Assembly: GCA_038230595.1 (NCBI GenBank)
Contig: JBBRMY010000011.1
Location: forward strand, 1 to 37,865
Length of the DNA stretch: 37,865 bases
Source: JBBRMY01 sp038230595
GTDB lineage: Bacteria; Bacteroidota; Ignavibacteria; Tepidaquicellales; Tepidaquicellaceae
Direction of reading: 5' to 3'
Under the pieces are notes generated by a model, which searched no databases, was not told the origin of the DNA, and saw only the letters and a program-made list of their open reading frames with translations. Shown one piece after another: positions 1 through 7,580 of this stretch (positions are counted from its first letter, which is position 1; each line of letters opens with the position of its first letter). Made by a program: the position numbers and the translations under genes.

Positions 1-345
1 GTATTTGATTTTTTAAAATTTAGCATTATTATACTTAAACTTCAAAGCTGTAATATTCGATGAAGTTTTGCTGTTTATGCTGATAATTCTATCGTGACTT
101 TAAATAAAAAAATAGAGAGATGTCTTTTCAAACTAAGTTCTGATTATGAATCTCCTGCGTTGTAACCTTTTTTTTATCTTTGCGACATTGCAATCTTTGC
201 GTTATAATGCTTTAGGGTTATTAAGGCACTGAATCCCCGATAAAAGCATTCGGGGAAATAAATTATAAATATACGTGAGATCCACTAAGTATGCTTTTGC
301 TTTTAATTAATCGCAAAATTAATCTATATTTCTCAAATTCCTTAA
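1..345. other. Non-coding stretch before radC
   Basis: I see no credible gene here. It holds the candidate promoter at 180-208, with ATCTTTGCG repeated at 176-184 and 193-201. A small hairpin has CCCCGA at 235-240 pairing with TCGGGG at 250-255 across a 9-base loop. The hairpin has no T-run, so it does not look like a terminator. It resembles the other short intergenic palindromes in this window. Confidence 0.4.
180..208 (+). promoter_or_regulatory. Possible sigma-70-type promoter upstream of radC
   Basis: TTGCGA at 180-185 is followed after exactly 17 bases by a perfect TATAAT at 203-208. The predicted transcript would start near 215, leave an untranslated leader of about 130 bases before radC, and include the hairpin at 235-255. 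This rests on motif match alone. Confidence 0.4.
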
Positions 346-1101
346 ATGCCTTCTAATATTTATAAGCTTCCCGAATCAGAGAAAACTAACCCTCGTTCGG
401 AACTTTCAAATTTCAAGGAAACTCCAAAAGAGCAAATGCCCCGGGAAAGGCTTCTTAAAAATGGAGCAGGGAGTTTACGTGATGATGAACTTATAGCTAT
501 AATGCTGAAAACAGGAATAAAAGGTGTTTCTGTAACTGAACGTTCTGCTGATCTTCTTCGCAAATATAAAAACCTTACAGAGCTTTGCAGCACTTCAATC
601 GAACAGCTAATGGAAAACAAAGGTATTGGCTCTGCAAAAGCAATTGAGCTAAATGCCTGTTTCGAAATTGCGCGAAGAATAAATAATGAGATCAAAAAGA
701 ACGAGCTAAAAAATAATAAGGATCTTTCTCTGACAAGCCCAGATCTGGTTATCCATAAAATTAAAGAAATGGATATCAGCTATGAAGCCGAAGGCTTTTA
801 TGTGCTTTCACTGAATTCAAAGAATAAGCTGATCGATTGCCGCATCGCTACAACAGGAATCATCAATGCCAGTCTTGTACATCCTCGTGAAACATTTAAG
901 ATCGCAATTGAAAAATGCGCTAACTCAATAATTGTAGCTCATAATCATCCATCGGGTGATACAAATCCTTCTAAGGAAGATATTAATATTACAGCAAGAC
1001 TAAAAGAAACCGGAAAAGTTATAGGTATTGAAGTTCTTGACCATATTATTTTTTCACGCTCAGATGATTATTTTTCTTTTAAGGAACATGATATGATATA
1101 G
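346..1101 (+). CDS. radC: RadC family JAB/MPN domain protein
   Basis: Member of the RadC/UPF0758 family. An N-terminal helix-hairpin-helix part (NKGIGSAKAIEL at about 91-102) precedes a JAB1/MPN metalloprotease-like domain. The JAMM signature is complete: H199-x-H201, then seven residues, S209 and D212 (HNHPSGDTNPSKED). The protein has 251 residues against a usual 220-230. The extra length lies before the conserved PRERLLKNGAGSLRDDELIA block; an in-frame ATG at residue 31 is too late to keep the normal N-terminus. The family was named for DNA repair, but that role is disputed for E. coli RadC. Many homologues sit near mobile elements; this one has no such neighbours. The gene stands alone, with about 230 non-coding bases before the next gene. 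Confidence 0.93.
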   Translation: MPSNIYKLPESEKTNPRSELSNFKETPKEQMPRERLLKNGAGSLRDDELIAIMLKTGIKGVSVTERSADLLRKYKNLTELCSTSIEQLMENKGIGSAKAIELNACFEIARRINNEIKKNELKNNKDLSLTSPDLVIHKIKEMDISYEAEGFYVLSLNSKNKLIDCRIATTGIINASLVHPRETFKIAIEKCANSIIVAHNHPSGDTNPSKEDINITARLKETGKVIGIEVLDHIIFSRSDDYFSFKEHDMI

Positions 1102-1127
1102 TAAATGGTGTTAGATGATTTATCTTG

Positions 1128-1212
1128 TTAGGCTTTAGCCAAACCTTCATTTTGGGAGATTCGGATAAAGCCGGAATATTTGAAATCTGAGCCCGACCTA
1201 AAGGTCGGGGCA
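1128..1212. repeat. Cluster of short intergenic palindromes
   Basis: Three small inverted repeats lie in 85 bases. They are GGCT/AGCC at 1131-1140, a CGGATAAAGCCGG-like element near 1160-1173, and CCCGACC (1192-1198) pairing with GGTCGGG (1203-1209) across a TAAA loop. The last is a strong hairpin but is followed by CAAATAAAAA, not a T-run. It may act as a 3' end structure for radC or be a dispersed repeat. Confidence 0.5.
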
Positions 1213-1332
1213 AATAAAAACTATTTTATCTAAGGGATTAATTTTATTACCCAGCAATGCACTATTTAACAATAGCTGTTAAAATAAAATTTATACAAAT
1301 TAATTTTAAAAATTTAAATTAATAAATAACTT

Positions 1333-1647
1333 ATGGGTTTCGATCAATATCATGAACCGGCTGATGAGCTAACACAGAAAACGCGTACTTTCGCAAGAAT
1401 GATAACTGCATTAACTGAAGAAGCGGAAGCTATCGGATGGTATGAACAAAGAATATCTCTGGAAAAAGATAAAGCTGCAAAAGCTATCATGAAAGATGCT
1501 CAGCAGGAAGAAATGAAGCACTTCGGAATGGACCTTGAATTTTTACTTCGCCAGAAGCCTGAGTGGTCAACCATTTTAAAGAAGATAATTTTTAAAAAAG
1601 GAGACATCGTGGAAAACGGTAAAAAAGGCGAAGAAGCTGCGGAGTAA
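1333..1647 (+). CDS. Encapsulated-ferritin-like protein (EncFtn family), no shell gene nearby
   Basis: A 104-residue ferritin-like protein resembling the EncFtn iron oxidases normally carried inside encapsulin compartments. EncFtn proteins form annular decamers whose di-iron ferroxidase centre lies between two subunits. The family pattern is visible: E29-E30-x-E32, then W36-Y37 in GWYEQR, then E60-x-x-H63 in EEMKHF. By recalled comparison these fall at a constant two-residue offset from the metal-site residues of the Rhodospirillum rubrum protein (E31, E32, E34, W38, Y39, E62, H65). The LEFLLRQKPEW block matches the second helix region. The tail after residue 88 is charged (GDIVENGKKGEEAAE) and lacks the LTVGSLRR-type cargo peptide expected for encapsulin loading. 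No encapsulin gene lies downstream. Family assignment is firm; the encapsulin-free role is inference. Confidence 0.85.
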   Translation: MGFDQYHEPADELTQKTRTFARMITALTEEAEAIGWYEQRISLEKDKAAKAIMKDAQQEEMKHFGMDLEFLLRQKPEWSTILKKIIFKKGDIVENGKKGEEAAE

Positions 1648-1798
1648 AATTCATAAGTTAAAAGTTTTTCCTCATTAACATATTTATTTTTTCTTAGTTC
1701 TTAATGCAAAAATAATTTAACTTTCCCCACAGGTATTTTATTCTTTTTTCGTCTAAATAACTTAAGAACTATATATTTAGAATTAGTGTTTTATTTTT

Positions 1799-1829
1799 GG
1801 TGAGGTAAGACTTCAATTCTAACCCCACC
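1799..1829. repeat. Imperfect inverted repeat in intergenic space
   Basis: GGTGAGGT (1799-1806) faces ACCCCACC (1822-1829) across 15 bases, with one mismatch in eight. The left arm plus its flank (GGTGAGGTAAGACTTC) resembles GGTGGGGTAAAGTTTC at 10883-10898, so it may belong to a dispersed repeat family. It lies between the ferritin-like gene and the large outer-membrane gene. Confidence 0.4.
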
Positions 1830-1901
1830 GTAAAAATTAAATCATAGTCTATAGAAAATATCTTACATTTTATTGAAAATCCTTAAAATAACGCCACATT
1901 T

Positions 1902-4900
1902 ATGAAAAGCATTAAGTATTTTTTCACCCTTACTCTGCTTCTTTCCCTTATAAATATCTCATTTAATTCCTCAGTATCTTTTTCACAGTTCGGACAGAAT
2001 AAGGTCCAGTATAAGGAATTCAAATGGAAATTTATTCAGTCAAAGCATTTTGATATTTATTTCAGTCAGGGCGGAGAATATCTTGCCGAGTTCACAGCTA
2101 CTGCTGCAGAATCTTCCCTTGCTGCGCTAACTCACAATCTTGATTATACAATTGAATCACGAATCATGATAGCTGTATTTAATTCGCATAATGATTTTCA
2201 ACAGAATAATATTCTTGATGAATATCTTCCTGAAGGTGTAGGCGGCGTTACTGAGCTTTTTAAGAACAGAGTTCTGGTTCCGTTTGAAGGAAATTATGAT
2301 CTCTTCCGTCATGTTATTCATCACGAGCTTCTTCATGCTTTCATGAATGATATGTATTATGGCGGATCTTTCCAGAATATTATTTCAAAAAATATATCGC
2401 TGAGTTTCCCCGGCTGGTTCAATGAAGGTATGGCAGAAGTCCAGAGCCTTTACGGTCTTGATAAAAAAACTGATATGTTCATGCGAGATGCTGTTATCAA
2501 TAATTATGTACCGCCTCTCGAATATATCGGCGGTTATTTTGCTTATCGCGGAGGACAAAGCTTTTTCGCTTTCCTAGCTGATGTTTATGGTGAAGAAAAG
2601 ATCGGAGAACTAATGAATAACATTAAAACTCTTGGGGATGTTGACGAAGGATTTTATGAAACATATAAATTAAATATTGAAAAACTTTCTGAAAAATGGT
2701 TGAAGTATCTGAAAAAATTATATTGGCCAGACATTAATACCAGAGAAGAGCCGGAGGATTTTGCTAAAAGACTTACCGATCATAAAAAAGAAGGAGGCTT
2801 CTATAATGTTTCCCCGAAGATCTCACCTGATGGAAGTATGTATGCTTTCATCTCTAACCGAGATGATAAATTTGATGTATTTCTCGGAAATGTAAACACA
2901 GGTAAAGTCATACGAAAAGTTATCAGTGGTGAAACAAGCTCAAATTTTGAAGAACTTCATATTCTTGCTCCAGGTCTTTCCTGGTCACCTGACGGAAGAA
3001 AACTTGCTATCAGTGTTAAAGCAGGATCTAAGGATGCGATCTTCATAGTAGATGTTGATAATAATGATAAGATCGAACTGCCGGTAAAATTCGATGGTAT
3101 TTTTTCTGTTTCCTGGTCGCCTGTTGATAAAGATCTAATTGCATTTACAGGTGATAATACAAAACAGTCAGATCTTTATCTTTACAAGATCAGCACAAAT
3201 AAACTAACAGCACTTACAAATGATGTCTTCACAGACCAGACCCCTACATGGTCAGCTGACGGAAGAGAAATATTTTTTAATTCTGACAGAGGAGACTTCA
3301 CTGAGCGCTCCTTGATACCTGCAAACCTGAAAATGTCAGATTACGATTTTTCAAAGAACGATCTTTATAAAGTGAACATCAATGATAATGTAATAACAAA
3401 ACTTACAAATACTCCGGAAGTTATTGAGAACTATGTTCTATCTATCCAAAATAATGAAAAGCAGTTCTACCTTTCCGATAAAAACGGTATCAATAATATT
3501 TACATTCGTGAGCTGGATTCTGCAGGTGTAATGTCAGAAAGACCTATAACAAATTCTCTTAATCCACTTGATCAGATAACTATCTCCCGTGATGGCAAAA
3601 AACTTTTATTTGTTGCATTGAATGAAGGCGCTTATGATATTTTCTCGATGGATAATCCACTGGATAAAAAACTTAAGATGAATGAGCTGCCTCTAACAGT
3701 ATATATGCAAAAAAGAATTGAATGGAGAAACAGCTTTGGAAAAAATTACACAGATAATAATGTTCCGCATACTCCTGTTAATTCTCTCACAGATGTTGTT
3801 AAGAGCGATACGATAATGCTTAAAGATTCTAATCAGGTTTATCTTAAAGCAGATACTTTAAAATTATACGGAGATGATATATCACTCAATTTTAAATCTG
3901 TGAATGATAGTTCTGCGATCGCAAATATACAATACCGGGATTCTTTGTATAACAGCAATCATATTTTTGCAGTGAATGATAATGTGAATCCTGACGGTTC
4001 ATTCAAGGTTAAGAATTATAAAATTAAATTCACTCCTGATATAGTTTATGGGAATGCAAACTATTCCAGCTTCTATGGAGTTCAGGGCGTAGCTACTATC
4101 GCGCTGAGTGATCTTATGGGTGATCACAGGATATATATTCAGACATCAATGGTGATCGATCTTAAGAATAGTGATTATGCTGTTGCATATTATTACCTGC
4201 CGAAAAGAATTGATTACGGAGTTGAGCTTTTCCATACTGCGCGCTTTGTACTTTACAGCGGCGGCGGTCCACAGGACAGCTTATTCCGTTATACAAACTT
4301 CGGCGGTAATGTAAATGCATCATATCCATTCAGCAAATTCAAAAGAATTGAAGGTTCTATTTCTGTTCTAAATATCTCAAAGGATAATCTAGATAATGAA
4401 AATTCAGTATCAACGAGCAAAACGCTTATCGTTCCTTCAATGAGCTTTGTTCATGATAATACAACATTTGGATATACAGCACCTATTAAGGGAACCCGTT
4501 ACAACTTTACTCTAATGGGGTCGCCAAAGCTGGGTACAGACGGAATAGGATTTGGATCTCTGCTTGGGGATTTCAGAACGTATTTCAAACTCGGTGAACA
4601 GTATTCATTTGTTATCAGAATGGCGGGCGGATACAGCGTTGGACCGAATCCTCAGAGATTTTATATAGGAGGAACAGAAGGCTGGATCAATCGTGAGTTT
4701 GAACGGAACACAGTACCTATCTCCGATATTCAAGAATTTGTTTTCTCTCAGGCAGGACTTCCTCTCAGAGGATTTAATTACGATGCAAAAGCCGGTTCGA
4801 AATATTTGATTACAAATCTTGAACTAAGATTTCCACTGCTTAGATATTTTATACTCGGAGCATTGCCTATAGGCTTGCAGAATATTGAAGGAGTATTATT

Positions 4901-5117
4901 TGCGGATGCAGGAACTGCATGGTCAGATAACAACGCTTTGAGATTATTCAGCAAGGATGACGGCACATTAAAAACGAAAGACCTGTTGTTTGGAACCGGC
5001 CTTGGTGCTCGTGCGATCTTATTTAATTTCCCTTTAAAGTTCGATGTAGCATGGAGTTATGACCTTAATAAGTTCTCTAAACCAAAGTATTATTTATCTT
5101 TGGGTGTAGATTTTTAA
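1902..5117 (+). CDS. Metalloprotease, TolB-like beta-propeller and Omp85-type barrel fusion protein
   Basis: A 1071-residue exported protein with three parts. After a signal peptide (about 1-29, ending near SFSQ) comes a peptidase-MA-like gluzincin domain. It has HELLH at 141-145 and a second Glu at E175 in GWFNEGMAE. Residues of roughly 280-640 hold WD40-like/TolB-type repeats (for example WSPDGRKLAISV, SRDGKKLLFV). The C-terminal third looks like an Omp85/surface-antigen barrel: repeated alternating strands, a GGT motif, LPLRGF near 960, and a terminal Phe. The barrel likely anchors the protein in the outer membrane with the protease and propeller on one face. It is transcribed alone. Protease activity is inferred from the intact zinc motif; the substrate is unknown. 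Confidence 0.85.
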   Translation: MKSIKYFFTLTLLLSLINISFNSSVSFSQFGQNKVQYKEFKWKFIQSKHFDIYFSQGGEYLAEFTATAAESSLAALTHNLDYTIESRIMIAVFNSHNDFQQNNILDEYLPEGVGGVTELFKNRVLVPFEGNYDLFRHVIHHELLHAFMNDMYYGGSFQNIISKNISLSFPGWFNEGMAEVQSLYGLDKKTDMFMRDAVINNYVPPLEYIGGYFAYRGGQSFFAFLADVYGEEKIGELMNNIKTLGDVDEGFYETYKLNIEKLSEKWLKYLKKLYWPDINTREEPEDFAKRLTDHKKEGGFYNVSPKISPDGSMYAFISNRDDKFDVFLGNVNTGKVIRKVISGETSSNFEELHILAPGLSWSPDGRKLAISVKAGSKDAIFIVDVDNNDKIELPVKFDGIFSVSWSPVDKDLIAFTGDNTKQSDLYLYKISTNKLTALTNDVFTDQTPTWSADGREIFFNSDRGDFTERSLIPANLKMSDYDFSKNDLYKVNINDNVITKLTNTPEVIENYVLSIQNNEKQFYLSDKNGINNIYIRELDSAGVMSERPITNSLNPLDQITISRDGKKLLFVALNEGAYDIFSMDNPLDKKLKMNELPLTVYMQKRIEWRNSFGKNYTDNNVPHTPVNSLTDVVKSDTIMLKDSNQVYLKADTLKLYGDDISLNFKSVNDSSAIANIQYRDSLYNSNHIFAVNDNVNPDGSFKVKNYKIKFTPDIVYGNANYSSFYGVQGVATIALSDLMGDHRIYIQTSMVIDLKNSDYAVAYYYLPKRIDYGVELFHTARFVLYSGGGPQDSLFRYTNFGGNVNASYPFSKFKRIEGSISVLNISKDNLDNENSVSTSKTLIVPSMSFVHDNTTFGYTAPIKGTRYNFTLMGSPKLGTDGIGFGSLLGDFRTYFKLGEQYSFVIRMAGGYSVGPNPQRFYIGGTEGWINREFERNTVPISDIQEFVFSQAGLPLRGFNYDAKAGSKYLITNLELRFPLLRYFILGALPIGLQNIEGVLFADAGTAWSDNNALRLFSKDDGTLKTKDLLFGTGLGARAILFNFPLKFDVAWSYDLNKFSKPKYYLSLGVDF

Positions 5118-5148
5118 AATACGACACGTCTAAGTTTTTCTCTTGTTA

Positions 5149-5172
5149 TCATCCCTGTGAAAGCAGGGATGA
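5149..5172. repeat. Perfect 9-bp hairpin after the large barrel gene
   Basis: TCATCCCTG (5149-5157) pairs perfectly with CAGGGATGA (5164-5172) across a six-base loop TGAAAG. The form matches the short palindromes of the ATCCC-loop-GGGAT type scattered through many bacterial genomes. No T-run follows on either strand, so intrinsic termination is uncertain. Confidence 0.55.
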
Positions 5173-5275
5173 ATTTAATATGCTACTTTTACAATTATCT
5201 TTTTCATGGGCTTTTCTACGCACAATTGCGAGATTTGATTGATACAGTTTTTGCTGTAAAATATAACTTATAATT

Positions 5276-5713
5276 TTGATCTTAGTAATACTCCTCATCA
5301 CATCTGCATTCATGACCGGCGTAAATTGGCTGCTACAGATAGTTGACTATCCCTTATTTCTCAAATGCAATAACAGGGAATTCAGTGAGTTTAACATTTT
5401 CCATTCAAAGAATAGCGTCATAGTAATGCTGCTGCCGATGCTCGTAGACCTTATTTTTTCAATAATTTTTATAATGAATTATTCCCAGGCGATCAGCGGC
5501 TTAATGCCTTACATGAACCTTTTTCTAACTATAGCTATTTTGTATTCAGCATTTTTTATATCATATCCTATTCAGGAAAAGCTTTATCAGGACGGCTATA
5601 GTGAGACAGAGATCAAAAAGCACATTCGTGTTAACTGGATCCGCACTGCTTCCTGGACCTTAAAGCTCTTCATCCTTATCTCCTGCCTGTTTAGTTCGTA
5701 CGTGATTTCTTAA
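5276..5713 (+). CDS. Small integral membrane protein, unknown function
   Basis: A 145-residue hydrophobic protein with about four membrane segments: roughly 1-20, 45-68, 73-95 and 125-143. The N-terminal TGVNWLLQIVDYPLF block is typical of a conserved but uncharacterised family of four-helix membrane proteins with a tryptophan/pro-tyrosine motif after the first helix. The start used is TTG; an in-frame TAA lies only four codons upstream. The alternative ATG at codon 12 would cut into the first helix. It stands alone between the barrel gene and the acetyltransferase. I cannot assign a function. Confidence 0.7.
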   Translation: MILVILLITSAFMTGVNWLLQIVDYPLFLKCNNREFSEFNIFHSKNSVIVMLLPMLVDLIFSIIFIMNYSQAISGLMPYMNLFLTIAILYSAFFISYPIQEKLYQDGYSETEIKKHIRVNWIRTASWTLKLFILISCLFSSYVIS

Positions 5714-5865
5714 ATTTTATCCTCTAATAATTTTTTCTTTTTTAAGGTTCTACTCTATGCAAAGGAATAATTTGGTTTTCGTTTAGGTATGGAGTAGTTA
5801 TTCAACCGGGAATACATACGAAATATTCAAATTCAAATTTAAATTTATAATCAATAACTTTGTAG

Positions 5866-6312
5866 ATGAACATTGCTCAGTTAAATATCCGCGACGCCGT
5901 CCTCTCTGACTCGCCTTCGTTAGCTGTTTTAGAATCACAGCTTTCTTACCCAATGGAAGAATCGCTTGTGCGCGAACGCATGAAAGAACTAACTGAAGCA
6001 GGGGACAGAATTCTAGTTGCTGAGTTTAATGACAATGTAATAGGAATGATCGTGCTTCATCGAACATATTTTCTGCATCGTCCGCCTGACGGCAGAGTAT
6101 CGACACTAGCAGTTCTGGAAGGATACAGGAATTATGGAGTAGGAAAAAAGTTACTCGAAAAGGCTGAATCTGTTTTCCGCAATCTCGGCTGCGGCAGAGT
6201 AGAAGTCACAAGTGGCGGACAAAGAGATGATGCTCATAGGTTTTATATCAGGGAAGGATATACTGAATATCCAAAGAGATTTCGGAAAGTGTTAGTTGAA
6301 GGAGCGAGGTGA
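5866..6312 (+). CDS. GNAT family N-acetyltransferase
   Basis: A 148-residue single-domain GNAT protein. The acetyl-CoA binding motif A is clear: VSTLAVLEGYRNYGVGKKLLEKAE at about 85-108 contains the R/Q-x-x-G-x-G/A signature as YRNYGVG. The later ending AHRFYIREGYTEYPKRF is the usual motif B. The substrate cannot be read from sequence. TAACTTTG at 5853-5860 lies just upstream of the ATG and resembles the Bacteroidota -7 element TAnnTTTG, so the message may be nearly leaderless (speculative). It is a monocistronic gene convergent with korB. Confidence 0.88.
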   Translation: MNIAQLNIRDAVLSDSPSLAVLESQLSYPMEESLVRERMKELTEAGDRILVAEFNDNVIGMIVLHRTYFLHRPPDGRVSTLAVLEGYRNYGVGKKLLEKAESVFRNLGCGRVEVTSGGQRDDAHRFYIREGYTEYPKRFRKVLVEGAR

Positions 6313-6381
6313 GAAATTTTATTATCTCAAGCTAATTAAGAATTTTTTTTGATGTATTGCTTAACTAAATGTAAAAGCAAA

Positions 6382-6425
6382 ACCACCCTCCGACCACCTC
6401 CTTGAGATAAGGAGGGGGAGGAGTA
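6382..6425. repeat. Intergenic repeat, copy 1 (CCTCCTT hairpin)
   Basis: CCTCCTT (6397-6403) pairs with AAGGAGG (6409-6415) across GAGAT. The 5' flank ACCACCCTCCGACCACC resembles ACCACACCCTGCCCCC at 7538-7553, so this is one of two related copies that bracket korB. It sits between the convergent acetyltransferase and korB ends. Confidence 0.55.
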
Positions 6426-6444
6426 CTAAATATTTTTCAAAAGA

Positions 6445-7476
6445 TTATTTTATTTCCCAGGTGCTGTTTCCTCTTAGCAATTGCTCGAGGTCACCGGAGC
6501 CGGATTTTTCTTTTACTGTTCTGATCTGATCGTGGACGATGTCGTCATAAGTTGGCCTTGGGATATCAAGAAAGACTCCGGACGGCATCGGAAGTTCCGG
6601 GAATTCAGCAAAGTTACCAACTATGAATGCCAGGTCGCGTGATGTTTCGTCATAAACGAGGCAATCATTGACAGAGTGGCTTCCATCATTAAGATCAATA
6701 ACAACCGGTCTGAACCCATCAAGCTTTATACCTTTATTATTTTCTTTTCCGTAAACAAGCGGTTTCCCATGTTCTATATAAACTACATTATCGGAACGTG
6801 TTTCTTTTTCTGTGTAAAGAAAAAATGCGCCATCATTATATATGTTGCAGTTCTGAAGTATCTCCAGGAATGATGTGCCTTTATGCTGCTGTGCTCTTTT
6901 TATCATTTCGGTCAGGTGCTTAGGATCTCTATCCATAGATCTAGCAATGAATGTTCCGTTGGCTCCGAGCGCAAGCGAAACGGGATTAAAAGGATGATCG
7001 GGTGAGCCGAAAGGTGTGGATTTAGTTATCTTTCCGGTTTCAGATGTTGGTGAATATTGTCCTTTAGTCAGTCCGTAGATCCTGTTATTAAAAAGAAGAA
7101 GGTTGACGTTGGGATTCCTTCTTAACAAATGTACAAAATGATTTCCGCCAATACTCATAAGGTCGCCATCGCCTGAAACTATCCATACTGAAAGATCGGG
7201 ATTCGCTACTTTAACTCCGGTTGCAATTGCAGGAGCTCGTCCATGAATTGTATGGAAGCCATAAGTATTCATGTAATATGGAAATCTGCTTGAGCATCCG
7301 ATGCCGGCAATGAAAACTATTTTTTCTTTTACGAGTCCCATTGATGGCAGTACTCTTTGCACCTGGGCTAGGATAGAATAGTCTCCGCATCCGGGACACC
7401 AACGTACATCCTGGTCAGTTGCAAAGTCTTTGGCTGTGTATGTTTTTATTTCAGGGATTATGTTGTTTGGTTCCAT
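6445..7476 (-). CDS. korB: 2-oxoacid:ferredoxin oxidoreductase, beta subunit (KorB type)
   Basis: The thiamine-diphosphate-binding subunit of a 2-oxoglutarate (or pyruvate) ferredoxin oxidoreductase, which interconverts 2-oxoacid and acyl-CoA using ferredoxin. Key parts are visible. WCPGCGDY and GIGCSSR supply three cysteines for the 4Fe-4S cluster, and a further Cys occurs in LQNCNIY. The ThDP/Mg motif is GDGDLMSIGGNHF, followed by NNRIYGLTKGQYSPTS. I chose the ATG at 7476, giving 344 residues starting MEPNNIIPE. The longer reading frame to 7542 only translates a hairpin repeat. It lies just downstream of the alpha subunit gene in the same direction, so the two form a transcription unit. In Chlorobi relatives such enzymes serve the reductive TCA cycle; in heterotrophs they serve 2-oxoglutarate oxidation. 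Direction here is not known. Confidence 0.94.
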   Translation of the reverse strand: MEPNNIIPEIKTYTAKDFATDQDVRWCPGCGDYSILAQVQRVLPSMGLVKEKIVFIAGIGCSSRFPYYMNTYGFHTIHGRAPAIATGVKVANPDLSVWIVSGDGDLMSIGGNHFVHLLRRNPNVNLLLFNNRIYGLTKGQYSPTSETGKITKSTPFGSPDHPFNPVSLALGANGTFIARSMDRDPKHLTEMIKRAQQHKGTSFLEILQNCNIYNDGAFFLYTEKETRSDNVVYIEHGKPLVYGKENNKGIKLDGFRPVVIDLNDGSHSVNDCLVYDETSRDLAFIVGNFAEFPELPMPSGVFLDIPRPTYDDIVHDQIRTVKEKSGSGDLEQLLRGNSTWEIK

Positions 7477-7493
7477 GTGATAGTTTATGGTTG

Positions 7494-7518
7494 GCCGTTG
7501 GTGGAAAACACCAACGGC
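7494..7518. repeat. Perfect 10-bp hairpin in the korA-korB spacer
   Basis: GCCGTTGGTG (7494-7503) pairs exactly with CACCAACGGC (7509-7518) across a five-base loop. It lies in the 104-base spacer between korA and korB, so it would be in the leader of korB. A related pair, CTGTTGGTG with CACCAACAG, occurs at 10995-11037. It could tune the korA:korB ratio or be a dispersed palindrome. Confidence 0.6.
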
Positions 7519-7537
7519 GGCAATCAGAGAGTGGATA

Positions 7538-7574
7538 ACCACACCCTGCCCCCTCCTTGAAAAAAAGGGAGTGA
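7538..7574. repeat. Intergenic repeat, copy 2 (CCTCCTT type)
   Basis: ACCACACCCTGCCCCCTCCTT, a poly-A loop and AAGGGAG resemble the element at 6382-6425 in order and orientation, with a weaker hairpin (CTCCTT against AAGGGAG). It lies just after the korA stop codon on the minus strand. Confidence 0.45.
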
Positions 7575-7580
7575 ATAATT

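Noticed and set aside
1902..5117. TolB of the Tol-Pal system
   Set aside because: The propeller resembles TolB, but the HExxH domain and the C-terminal barrel are not part of TolB, and no pal or tolQRA genes are adjacent.
7477..7542. Extra 22 codons at the N-terminus of KorB
   Set aside because: They translate the 10-bp hairpin and its flank and have no family likeness; the ATG at 7476 gives the standard start.
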